Below are positions 1 through 10,400 of a stretch of DNA of 64,000 nt, piece after piece. The stretch is from NCBI GenBank assembly GCA_037974965.1, contig JBBPFI010000008.1, forward strand, positions 930,001 through 994,000, written 5' to 3'. A program made the translations under genes and the position numbers. The notes beneath the pieces were generated by a model that was not told the origin of the DNA, did no database searches, and was given only the letters and a program-made list of their open reading frames with translations. The stretch comes from Dacryopinax spathularia. Lineage: Eukaryota > Basidiomycota > Dacrymycetes > Dacrymycetales > Dacrymycetaceae. Position 1 is the first letter of the stretch. Each line of letters starts with the position of its first letter.

Positions 1-1732
1 GGGCGAGGTGCAATGCCTCCTCAGCCTGGCCCATATAACCTCCGTGCTATACCAGCGACATAAGGAGGCAATTGCAATGACTGAGCAGGCGAAGGCTGCT
101 TGCCACGCGGCGGGTTTCCCACACGGAGAAGCGCACTGCATGCGTATCCTGGGTGAGATATTCGCCAATGAGGGGCGATTTGAAGAGTCTCTCGACATGC
201 TAGAGGCGGCGAGGACTTCCTTCCATTCCATTGGCAACCGACGAGCAGAGGCACAAAGTATGCTCAGCCTGGGTGAGTTGTTCCACAAGGTAAAGTCCTA
301 CGAGCGAGCGGTTGCCATTCTGCAAGACGCAAAGGCGATCTGGCACGAAGTTGGTGATGCCGTGGGCGCGGCCCTCTGCTTGCAAGAGCTCAGTGGAGTT
401 TTGAGGGAGCAAGGGCAGCTGGATAAATCACTGGCCTTGCTGCAGCAGGAAAGGGCATCCCATCATGCTTCCATGGATAAACACGCGGACGCCATATATC
501 TCCTCAGCCTGGGCGACATTTTCCGTTCGCAGAAGCGAGTTAAGGAAGCAACCACCACATTGGAGCAGGCACTCAGAACTTTCCGAATCATACGCGACAT
601 TCCAAACGAGAGACATTGTTTGCATAGTCTGGGCGCTCTACTTTACATGCAGGCTCAGTATGGCCGGGCGATTGCGCTACTGCAGCAGGCGAAGACGATG
701 TACGGGGATCGTGGCACGTACATGGGCGAGGCGCACTGTCTCTGGGTCCTTGCCGAAATCTTCCGCGTCCAGAGCCGATATGGTGAAGCGCTTGCGTGTC
801 TCGATGAAGCAAGAGCATGCTACGGATCCAACGCCATCGAGCCGCAAGTTGAGGCACACTGGCTGAGGAGCCGGGCCGATATCCTCCGGGCGAAGCATCG
901 CTATGATGCGGCTGTTCCCCTCCTGGAGCAAACGGCTGCCGCCAGCAGTTCAGCCGGCGACGAACCTAACAAGGCGGGGTGCCTTTGGAGCTTGGGGAAT
1001 GTACGACGGGTGCAGAACCGCTATGAGGAGGCTATTGAACTGCTGAACGAGGCGAAATCCGGTTTCCAAGGCATTGACGACCCATTGGGCCAGGGAGATT
1101 GCTTGCGGAGCCTTGGCGACACCCTCCGACTTCAGCGCCGATACACCGAGGCAGTCCCTTTGTTGGAGCAAGCTTTGGAGCAATATCGCGACTTTGGCAA
1201 TCCTCAAGGCGAGGCCAAGTGCGAGTGCAGCCTCGGCGAGATCCTCCATCAACAGGGCCACCACGCGGATGCTATGGTCAAAATGGAGAAAGCGAAAGCC
1301 GTGTTCGAGTCGATTCAAGTCCCGAGGTGGGAAATGCACTGTACGCGAAGCATTGCCATCATTTTGCACGCTCAGGGCCGGTCGCTCGAAGCGATCTCGC
1401 ACTTGGAGGAGGCGAAGCAGGTGTACGCGAGACTCGAGCTGGAGGCGGAGGCGGCGGAGTGCGACTTACGGCTCGCAGAGATCTATTTCAGCTTGAGACG
1501 ATTCAAGGAGGCGAGCAGGGCTGCCGCACAAGCTAAGGATGTCTTTCTGCGCTTCGACGAGCCCACGGCACTGGCACGCTGTTACCTGCTGCTGGGGGAA
1601 GTCTGCAAGGTTCAAGGAGACGATGAAGAAGCCCGACTTGCGCTGGTCCAGGCCAGGGATCTGTTCCAGAAGGCCGGTGAAGTGGAGGAAGAGACGCGAT
1701 GCGAGGAATTGTTGAAGGAGTTGGGCGGTTGA
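1..1732 (+). CDS. TPR-repeat protein, 3' part of an NLR-like gene (5' end outside window)
   Basis: The reading frame is open from the first base and stops at 1732, giving at least 576 residues without introns. The whole visible protein is a row of about 13-14 repeats of roughly 40 residues with the pattern CLxSLGxxLRxQxRYxEAxxLLEQA, a kinesin-light-chain-like tetratricopeptide type. The same repeats form the C-terminal half of the complete NB-ARC protein at 50881-54428, so this is most likely the sensor half of a second fungal NLR-like protein whose nucleotide-binding domain lies to the left. In such proteins the TPRs form a superhelix that binds a ligand or partner. The NB-ARC half is inferred, because it cannot be seen here; a stand-alone TPR protein is possible. 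Confidence 0.8.
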   Translation, partial: GEVQCLLSLAHITSVLYQRHKEAIAMTEQAKAACHAAGFPHGEAHCMRILGEIFANEGRFEESLDMLEAARTSFHSIGNRRAEAQSMLSLGELFHKVKSYERAVAILQDAKAIWHEVGDAVGAALCLQELSGVLREQGQLDKSLALLQQERASHHASMDKHADAIYLLSLGDIFRSQKRVKEATTTLEQALRTFRIIRDIPNERHCLHSLGALLYMQAQYGRAIALLQQAKTMYGDRGTYMGEAHCLWVLAEIFRVQSRYGEALACLDEARACYGSNAIEPQVEAHWLRSRADILRAKHRYDAAVPLLEQTAAASSSAGDEPNKAGCLWSLGNVRRVQNRYEEAIELLNEAKSGFQGIDDPLGQGDCLRSLGDTLRLQRRYTEAVPLLEQALEQYRDFGNPQGEAKCECSLGEILHQQGHHADAMVKMEKAKAVFESIQVPRWEMHCTRSIAIILHAQGRSLEAISHLEEAKQVYARLELEAEAAECDLRLAEIYFSLRRFKEASRAAAQAKDVFLRFDEPTALARCYLLLGEVCKVQGDDEEARLALVQARDLFQKAGEVEEETRCEELLKELGG

Positions 1733-2456
1733 AACGGCCGCTCAGTCCAAGAGACACCAGCCTCATTCTCCGAAACAGCAGGCAGTCAGCAGGACTAACG
1801 ACCGAGGGTCCCGGAGCTAGCAGTCGGGCCGTCGGCAGTATGACGGTGCAGTAGGATACGACGGCGAAGCACAGAACTGCGGGAGGACCGCAGCCGCACT
1901 AGTTCCATCCTCATCCTGGAGTAAGACAAAAGCCAACAATAATACATCGCAGTTTCGTCCAGAGGACTCCAAACAAATTTTCGCCGGGTCATCGTCAAGA
2001 GCTAAAGGAAGGAACCCTTGATCTCCTCGGTGCTCCGAGCTGTTAATCACGAGCGTCTAATCTCTCCGCCAATCAGAGAAAGCCGACGGAGTCCAAGTGG
2101 ACCCCTACTTGGCAGCGCGTGGCGTCTAAATTGAGCTGCGGGATTGGAGGAAATGTCCGAGGCGTGTGATAAGGACAGTCACTCGGTGTGCCTCTGATAC
2201 CGCAGCCTCACTAGTTCAACGATATCAGGTCAAGAGTTAGTGCGGAGCTAACGAGTCAGCACCACATTGTGGACCGACGAAAGGAGATCGCCGAGGAGGT
2301 TGTAATGTACCTGTGGGTGACGAAAAACTTTCACCGGTCAGCATCTCCGATTCGCATCAGATAACACCGTCACACCGTCCCTGAACGCCGGCTATCTCCC
2401 TCTCAGAGCACCTGAAACGGTATCGCAGCCGGTGGATGCTGCTGGCCGCCGTGACG
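1733..2456. other. Intergenic, no gene seen
   Basis: About 720 bases between the TPR gene and the first dioxygenase. Only short overlapping frames without family features are present. I see no repeat or RNA gene. Confidence 0.6.
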
Positions 2457-2465
2457 TATATATAT
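2457..2465 (+). promoter_or_regulatory. TATA box of the first dioxygenase
   Basis: TATATATAT lies 113 bases before the ATG at 2578 and is followed by pyrimidine-rich DNA. This fits a core promoter with a short leader. Confidence 0.5.
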
Positions 2466-2577
2466 CCACGCACTCGTTGTTCAAGTCCATCGTTTGGCAG
2501 CTCGTCGCTCGCACCCTGCACTACTTCCTCTACACCGTCCTACTCTCATACCTCGTCCATACACCTGTCGTACAACC

Positions 2578-3872
2578 ATGGCAGCAGTCGAAGTGACCAC
2601 CCACCCTCTGCCTCTCCCACCCTCCGCCGACCCAGCCTACTTCCAATCCTTCGGCGCCGAAGTCCGCGGTATCGACCCCGGCAACCTCACTCCCGAGCAA
2701 TTCAAACAAGTCGAAGAACTTCTCTACAAACACAGCGCGCTCCTCTTCCGGAACGCCTCCCTCACCCCCGAACAGCAGTACAAGCTCACCAAGGCGTTCG
2801 ACCCGACGAGCGAGAGCTACGGGCATGGGAATAATAAGACGGGGGAGACGAAGAAGAGCATCCTCCATCCGGACTTGAAGACGATCCCGAGGCAGCCGCA
2901 GGTGCAGCTGATCGGGAATGGGTTCGTGAAGGAACATGAGGGGCTCGTTGATGTACGTCTCTCCTTCCCTCTCCTCTTCCTCGTTCCTCCTTCCCTCCTC
3001 TCTCCCTTCTCCATCGCAGGTCGAGTTGCGGAGCTGACACGTAAGGATAGGTCCAACTCAAACACCCGCACCACAGGACATTCCACAAGACCGCCATCCC
3101 CGAATCCGACGACCTCAAATACACCCGTTTCTACCGGTGGCACATCGACGCAGCACTCTACGACCTCTCCCCTCCCAAAGTCACAACCCTGTACGCGCTC
3201 GCCGTGCCAAAGGGAGATCCCCAGATCTGTCGGTACGACGACGGCACGGGGGACGAGCTCCCCGTCCCGCTGGGGACGACGGCGTTCGTTTCGGGGCAGA
3301 CGATGTTCGAGCTCTTGCCGCCCGAGCTGAAGAGCGTCGCCGTCCGCACCACTGTCAAATATGCGCCGCACCCATACGTATGGATGGCCCCCGCGCACGC
3401 TCTTTCCACCGGCCTCGGGCTCGAAACTGAGGGCCTGGAACTGCCGCTACACGAGCTCCCAGAGTGGAAAGAAGAGAAGATCAAGCTCCTCCCGATGGTA
3501 TGGAAGAACCCCGTCACAGGGAAACTGCACTATCAAGTCCACCCATGCGGGATAATGGAGCTGCTTATCTCCCCCCTTCCCCCCTCCGCGAACCGGGAAG
3601 GCGCGCTCTATCCGGACGGAGCGCACCTCACCGACCTGAAAGAAGTGCGCGACTTGGTGTACAAGATGCAGAGACCGGCTATTGCGCCTAAGCTGGTGTA
3701 TCCGCATGATTGGCACGAGAAGGATTTGGTCATATTCCATAATCGCGGGGTCTTGCACTCGGTTGTGGGGGCTTTTGCGAAGGATCAGGTGAGGATGTTT
3801 CATCAGTGTAATTTGGCGGCGTCGGGCGATCCGGAGGGGCCGAGCGAGGAGGATGTGAAGAAGTACGCTTGA
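2578..3872 (+). CDS. XanA-like Fe(II)/2-oxoglutarate dioxygenase (TauD family), copy 1
   Basis: Two exons, 2578-2952 and 3051-3872, with a 98-nt intron, encode 398 residues. The iron ligands of the TauD fold are visible: HID within FYRWHIDAALYD and the distal histidine in FHNRGVLHS. The 2-oxoglutarate-binding arginine is in RMFHQCNLAAS. The stretches FDPTSESYGHG, YAPHPYVWM, STGLGLETEG and WKNPVTGKL recall fungal xanthine dioxygenase XanA, which oxidises xanthine to uric acid using 2-oxoglutarate and O2 in the cytosol. The ATG at 2578 aligns with the start of the neighbouring paralogue. A sulfonate or other TauD-type substrate cannot be excluded. It forms a head-to-tail tandem pair with the next gene, 518 bases downstream. 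Confidence 0.75.
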
Positions 3873-4390
3873 GCGCGCCTGCCTTCAGCGTGAAGCAGAG
3901 CGTCTCCAACTTTCCCGCCTCGACCCACCACCTTCAAGCCCCCAAACCAAACCTACTCCTCTCAATCCTCCACCACCGAATTCGTCTTTTTCTCGTTTCT
4001 TTCGGCTCAACGGCCCTCAAGAAAAAGTGAGGTTGTATTTGTATTTCTCGCGTCTGTATTCAAAGGGCTCGGCAAGATTCCAAGAAACTGTATCTGATCT
4101 TGTATCTAAGTGTTGAAGAAAACGCAAATACAATCTCCGTATGCGTTTTATCTCTTTTTATGCTGGGTTTGCGCTCGTGTTTTGGGCCCGAATGCGTGGA
4201 CAGGATTTGGAACTGGCTTGCCTTGAGGATCGGGCGAGGTGGAAAGAAGCAGCCATGGTTCTGGATGGACTGCGCTGATATTCTGAGATAATCTATCGCA
4301 GGATGGTGGGGTTGATAAGGCGGGGCCCCACGTTCTACAACCCGTCCTACACTCCCTACTCTCAGCACTGTAGCATTACAACCAAGATCC
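3873..4390. other. Spacer between the two dioxygenase genes
   Basis: 518 bases of 3' flank and promoter. No further coding region is supported; the small frames on both strands have no family features. Confidence 0.5.
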
Positions 4391-5649
4391 ATGGCCGACA
4401 ACGGCATCGAAGTCCACCCTCTTCCCCTCCCCCCGTCCGCCGACCCAGCCAACTTCAAATCCTTCGGCATCGAAGTCCGTAACCTCAACCCCTCCAACCT
4501 CACCCCCTCCCAATTCGCCCTCCTCGAGCACCTTCTCTACCAACACTCCGTCCTCCTCTTCCGCAACCTCGACCTCAGCCCCGAACAACAGTACGCTATT
4601 ACGAAGGCGTTCGACCCGACGAGCGAGAGTTATGGACATGGTGTGATGGTGGCTCAGCAGGGGAAGAGTATCCTTCATCCGTATTTGAAGGGTATACCGA
4701 GGCAGCCGCAGGTGCAGTTGATCGGGGAGGGGTTTGTACCGGAACATGAGGGGCTCGTGAACGTGAGTGCCTATGCTTTCTCTAGAAATACTTAGTAGAA
4801 GGATGTTGAACTGTTTGACAGGTCCAACTGAAACACCCGCATCATCGGACGTTCCATAAGACGCGTATCCCGGAGGAAGACAACCTCAAGTACACCCGGT
4901 TTTATCGCTGGCATATGGATGCGGCGCTCTACGACCTCTCACCTTCCAAAGTAACGACTCTATATGCGATTTCCGTCCCCCAAGGTGACAAGCAGATCTG
5001 TCGCTACGACGATGGCACGGGCGACGAGCTCCCCGTTCCGCTGGGGACAACGGCGTTCGTCTCCGGCCGAACGATGTTCGACCTCCTCCCTCCCGAGCTC
5101 AAGAGTCTCGCCGTGAGGACAATGGTCAAGTATGCGCCTCATCCGTATGAATGGATGACGCCTGCACACGCCATCTCGACCGGCTTGGGGCTCGAGACAG
5201 AAGGACTCGAAGTTCCGCTCGACCAACTCCCGGAATGGAGCGAGGAGAAGATCAAGCTTCTTCCTATGGCCTGGAAGAACCCCGTCACCGGAGAACTGCA
5301 TCTCCAGGTCCACCCGTGTGCAGTACTCGAGCTCTTGATCGACCCGCTCCCTGCAGGTTCAGGCTCCAAAAGGGAGGGAGCACTATACCCGGACGGAGCA
5401 CACCTCACCGACCTAAAGGAGGTCCGCGATCTTCTGTATCGCATGCAACGGCCGGCAATCGCACCCAATCTGGTATACCCTCACGACTGGAGGGAGAAAG
5501 ACCTTATCATCTTTCATAACCGCGGCGTGCTGCATTCCATCGTCGGCGCGTTTGCGGAAGGGCAGATCAGGATGTTTCATCAGTGCAATCTGGCTGCATC
5601 GGACGACCCGGTGGGGCCGAGCGAGGAGGACGTCAAGAAGTACGCGTGA
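4391..5649 (+). CDS. XanA-like Fe(II)/2-oxoglutarate dioxygenase (TauD family), copy 2
   Basis: Exons 4391-4762 and 4822-5649, with a 59-nt intron at exactly the same codon as in copy 1, encode 399 residues. The facial triad is conserved: HMD in FYRWHMDAALYD and the histidine of FHNRGVLHS. The arginine in RMFHQCNLAAS is also present. The two proteins are similar along their whole length and end with the same SEEDVKKYA, so this is a tandem gene duplication. The intron sequences are unalike, so the copies are not recent. The same XanA-like role is inferred; one copy could have shifted substrate. Confidence 0.75.
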
Positions 5650-5969
5650 GGCGCGACCCATCTGCCTGCTTCCTCTCGACGCCTGCAGCCTCGACCGTCC
5701 TTCACTGCGCCGCCCATCTCGTCAACCAAGACCCACCCTCGACTCTTGCTCTCGCGCCTGCGCCCTCATTCAAGCTGCCAACTTTGCACCCAACCTCCGG
5801 TCAACTTCCTTTCTCTTGGTTCTGCATATTGTGAATTCATGGTCTTGTGAGAGAACTATGAGCATGGAATACCATTATCTTGTAGACTCGTACCAACAAT
5901 CGGGTATACAGTACGCCATACGGCAAACAAGCACAGCTAACAGGATATACACCGTCATACCCCCAAAGC

Positions 5970-6505
5970 CTAGTCAAGCTCATCGAGCTCTTCCAACTCA
6001 AGCGATCGCCCAACTTTGGGAGGGTTCTTGTGATGGAGCTTTTCCCTGACCTTCTTTAATGTCTCCTTGAGCTTGGAGCTCTTCTTCTCTGGTAGACGGC
6101 CTTCAAGTTTCGCCAGGGCCTCATCGCGGTTCTTTTGGATCTGCTTCTCCGAGGGTTGCTTATCGAACCAACCCCGCTCATCGCTAAGCATGGCGTCAGA
6201 ATCTGTGTCCTCATCACTACGGAGATGTCCAAGATGAGCTCACAGGTCTTCGAACAGATCAAGCGATCTTTCTTCAGCACCGTCCCATGGCGCAGGAGTG
6301 CTGCGGCTCTCGAACCGCTGGTACGACCTGGCCGCACTAAAGCGCGATTAGCCACTTCGCTTCCCCCCGCAGACTCCTGGAAGACGTACAGTTCGGCAGT
6401 GTCGTCCGAAAAAGCGAGATCTCGCGTCTGGTGGAAGGATTGGAGTGGGGCAGCAAGCGCTGCTGTGGACAGAAGGGCAATGCAGACGGCGGCAGTCCTG
6501 GCCAT
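5970..6505 (-). CDS. Small secreted protein, unknown function
   Basis: Translation from the ATG at 6505 begins with a classic signal peptide (MARTAAVCIALLSTAALA, then AP). A 53-nt intron (donor gtacgt, acceptor ctttag) leads to an acidic middle with RFESRSTPAPWDGAEER and SLDLFEDL. The C-terminal part, ending at 5970, is rich in Lys and Glu (SEKQIQKNRDEALAKLEGR) and predicted helical. About 125 residues in total. The junction near 6215-6245 is unsure: the frame that reads best, LDEDTDSDAML, needs an unusually short 27-nt intron. I do not recognise the family. It could be an effector-like or cell-wall protein. Secretion is inferred from the signal peptide only. Confidence 0.55.
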
Positions 6506-7476
6506 GGTGTGATACGAGCTATAGGCAGGGTTGTAGCGAGTGACGGCGTTTGGAGGAAGTGGTTGGGATGTCAGTGGTGCGCTGCACCTTAGACCAAGGA
6601 AAATTGGGTAGAGGACTGGAGACCGGCTCAGTGGGCAAGCACAAGTCCGCAATGCTAGCCCTATTTAAGCTATTCCGCCGTTCCGAGCTCTAAGAACCAC
6701 GCAGCCCACGCAGCGCCGCCGCGTGCTCCTGACAGTTTCATCAGAACGCATGTACCTCCCGCAATCCAGGCCGAGTTCCTTGTGAGAACGGTACTCAGCC
6801 GCTTCTTGTGACAAGTGTTCATGAGGAGATGAGGCATTCTTGTCAGACAGTCAGAGTTAGTGTGTCAGGAGTTGGGGCGGTGCTTCTCAAGCACGGCCTC
6901 ACTTGCCTTCTTCCGACCCGAATCCCCGGTTTAGGACACCGCCGAACTTCGTCTTGTCCGCAGCCATGCGCTGATGATAAATACTCTCGCTACTGAAGCT
7001 GTACTGTCACTGCCCAGGCCACCAGAAAACACTGCTGTAAAGGTTCGTCCGCGTGTCATGTAGTGAAACGGAGACGAGCGCGAGGACTCCGTGTAGGCTG
7101 CGCTATCCTTTCTATTCTGACAAACATCGTTACTTTCGAAGTAGTCCATGTAAGCTGTACGTGGCCATTCGCCCTAATTTTGTTTGACAGCGCATGAGTG
7201 GACGCGTGATGCATGAGTGAGCGTGTCGAGAGCCCCTCCTGCAAAGCGCGTGTGACAGAAGTCAACGCATTTTTTGGTGAACAAGGAAGGTGGTGTAAGT
7301 ATCTGTAAGGGATATTGTCGTTACTCGTTACTTTCCCAGCTCCTGACATATTTTGTTCGAGTTCGCCCTCATGGTCGCTCGCGATCTTCGCGTAAGTGAC
7401 ATAAAGCCGTGGATCCTGGCAGACATACATATGATGCGTACATGATAAATACAATGGATGGGTCGTAAAGAATGTC
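6506..7476. other. Intergenic, no gene seen
   Basis: About 970 bases upstream of the secreted protein and downstream of GCN2. A TTAAATA on the minus strand near 6661-6667 could serve the secreted-protein gene. No coding region with family features is visible. Confidence 0.45.
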
Positions 7477-10400
7477 TCAGGGGAAGTGAAGCATGAACGC
7501 CCGCCTTGGCTCTTCTCGGACGGACAACAACCAGACGAACCGGTGACCGTCTGCTCGCTTGGCGGAGATTGCATCTCGTATCTGGTTGGCATAGGTCGAG
7601 CTGTCGAAGACAGGAAGTATTGTTCGCCACGCGTCGTCATCGGTAACCCAGGAGGTATCGGAAGTGAGTTTGGCGAAGACTGTTGAACTGACAGCTATGG
7701 CTATGACAGGGACGCCAGATTGTTCCGCTCTTTGGATCTCGCTATAAAGCTTTTCGGCTGCAGGAAAAAGGTCAGATCACAATAAGGCAGTTGATAATGC
7801 AATTCTACGCACCCTTGTCGCGGAAGATCTCCTTGGCCCGGCGTTTTTTAGATTGCCCCTTATCGCCCTTGCCTTGGGTTTTTTCAAACTTTTGGTGTTG
7901 CTTTTCGTCCTCGGGCACAACCAGCTGCAGGTCAATAGAGGACCTCTTCGGCTCACGTCGATCTATTGACAGCTTCACCTGGCTTGCCGGGGGGATAGCC
8001 GACTTCCCAGCCGCAATGTCCAAGTCTATACGCCGCTGCTCAGCTAACTGATGGGAAAGGTAGTTTACTAGTTCAGAGCGCGGTACTGGGGCAACGTCAG
8101 GCGGTGCACATAGCGAGAAAAACTGAAGAGCCGCACCTTGAGCTTCGGTCTTTCTAAGAACACTCTTGACACGCAGGACTTGTCCGGTTGCTTGAGCTCG
8201 AGTGAGCACGAGGTATCTTGCATGATCGATTAGTGCAGCATATAGGCTGGCAGAGACAACTCACAGGATGCCCTCTTTCAAGCACGTCGCCATGATTTTC
8301 TCAAGGGTGTCGTCTACCGCGCTCTCGTACATTACATCCGCGGATATACCTGATCAAGAGTGAGCGATTGTTAGTGGCACTGAAGGAAGCATACCATGGC
8401 TCCACAGCAGATTTACGATTTCGATTCTCTCGGACAGCTTGCCTGGCTGGAATGAACAGACATATACGTCCGCACGCTAGACGAAGGTATTTCTCAGTTT
8501 CCCTCCAGCTGATCAGCCCCTGAGAGCGCTTACCCTAGGTGCCCATAGGCCGAACGACCGCTCTTCATCGTTCTTGTTTGTCGTTAGCTGCTTGACAGTA
8601 GAAGTCTGATATCGCAGTAGAGCCTGCATGATCCTCTCTGTAGCAACTTGTACCCCGACAACAAGAGGTGGTTCCCGTTCTGAAGGAGGCGCCACTTGCC
8701 GAATTAGACTATCGTATCTGTCGAGAAACATAAGATGCACGCATGCATCAGCCTTTGACGCACATACCGTCCTCCAGTCGCGAGAATGGTCTTGCGCTTT
8801 CCTCGGGCTGCAAACTCGAAGAAAACCCCATCTCGGAAGTAGTGTCGGAACGTGCTCAAGGAAGGCGAGAAGATGATTTTGCTTTGAACGCCTAGTAAAT
8901 TGGCGAAACGGATGACATCCTTCATTTGGCTGAGAGGGCTGTCCCGGCTCCTGCGCCACGGGATTTCCAGCAGTCGTGAAATGCGAGGAGGGAGTTGACG
9001 ATATGAAGCGTCCAGATCACCTTGCAGCTGGACTAACGATTCGAGCTCGTCCACAACGCTCCGAGGTAGACCGGCATCGAGAAGTTCGTTGCGGTCAAAG
9101 TAGAAACCAGGATTGTTGCTGTCCGTGAGCAATGTCTCGACCAATCCATGCTGCTCATGAGGAATGCGATCGAACAAGTCTCCCAGAATGGCGCCGTGAC
9201 TGAGGTGCACTTCCCAACTTTCCTCGCTAAGGGCTGGCATGCCCTTGATGATACCATCAACCATGGCAATTGCCTCTCCCTCCGCCGCCTAGAGTAAGCA
9301 TGGCGATCAGAATAATTCAACCGAGCATTGGCAGAGACGTACCAAGTTGAACTCAGTCGTTACTATGTCGAACATCGCGTGCCGAATGCCGCGAGGTTGT
9401 CCGCCTGCAAGCCCCTGCTCGAAGCTTTGACCCAAAGCATAACGCTTGATTCTAGTCACATTCCTCCGCACGACCAGTCGAGCAAATGGCAGAAACCCGT
9501 CCGAAGGGAGCGCCACCAGATTACCTTGGCGATCTAGGTAGACCACAGCCGTGCGTTCGTCCAAGTCATTTGGTCCGACAGGGATAAGCAAGGGAGGCTC
9601 CATACTGATGGCACCATGGCGACGGAACAGTCCTTTTACGTAGTCTTCAACGACGGTCTGAAGGAAGGTGTAACTTGGTTGCTCCGCGCGGTCGTAAACG
9701 AAGGGCCGAATTTGATCTTGCGGCTGCGAAAACAGCTTAGTGAGGAGGGATTGATGATGCGGTCCATTCTTGTCCACTAGAAGAAGCCATCAGCACATAA
9801 GCTCTTCCGTCATATAGCTACTTACCTAGCAGTCGCAGCGCATCTTCGAGTCTCCTGTTTTCCAGCCTCTCAGGAAGGAGCCCGCTCCTGAATAGGTCGT
9901 TGGGCATAGGCCGCTTAGAGGGATCATGCTGCACCGGACCCGTAAGTCTTGCATAAATGTGCAACGCGAGGAACACAGACGTTTAAAAGCCACTCCACAA
10001 TCTTCCGTTGATTCGGCCTGTTGCTCCATGCGTTCGGAAAGCTGAGGCTCTCGCGCAGGGCTTGTATCACCGTATAGCGTTCTTGCTCGGTTTGGAAGGC
10101 ACCTTGCACCATCTCAAAGAAGACGATCTGTTCCAGAGTCAAGCAATGCAGAGCCGTCAGACTACGTATACATACACCCAGAGAAAACATATCCGCCTTC
10201 GCCAAATCCCGAGGGCCAGGCCTAGGATTGCGGATTTCTGGGGCAACATACAGGCTGAGATACGGTTAATAATGAGAGAGGTTAGATATATGCGCAACGT
10301 ACTATGTGCCAACGCCAGATGACAGCTGGGAGGTGGAGAGTTCTAGCCGGCGACCTGTGCCCCCTTGCTCTATAGCACCCGCAGTTGTGGTTGCCTGGGC

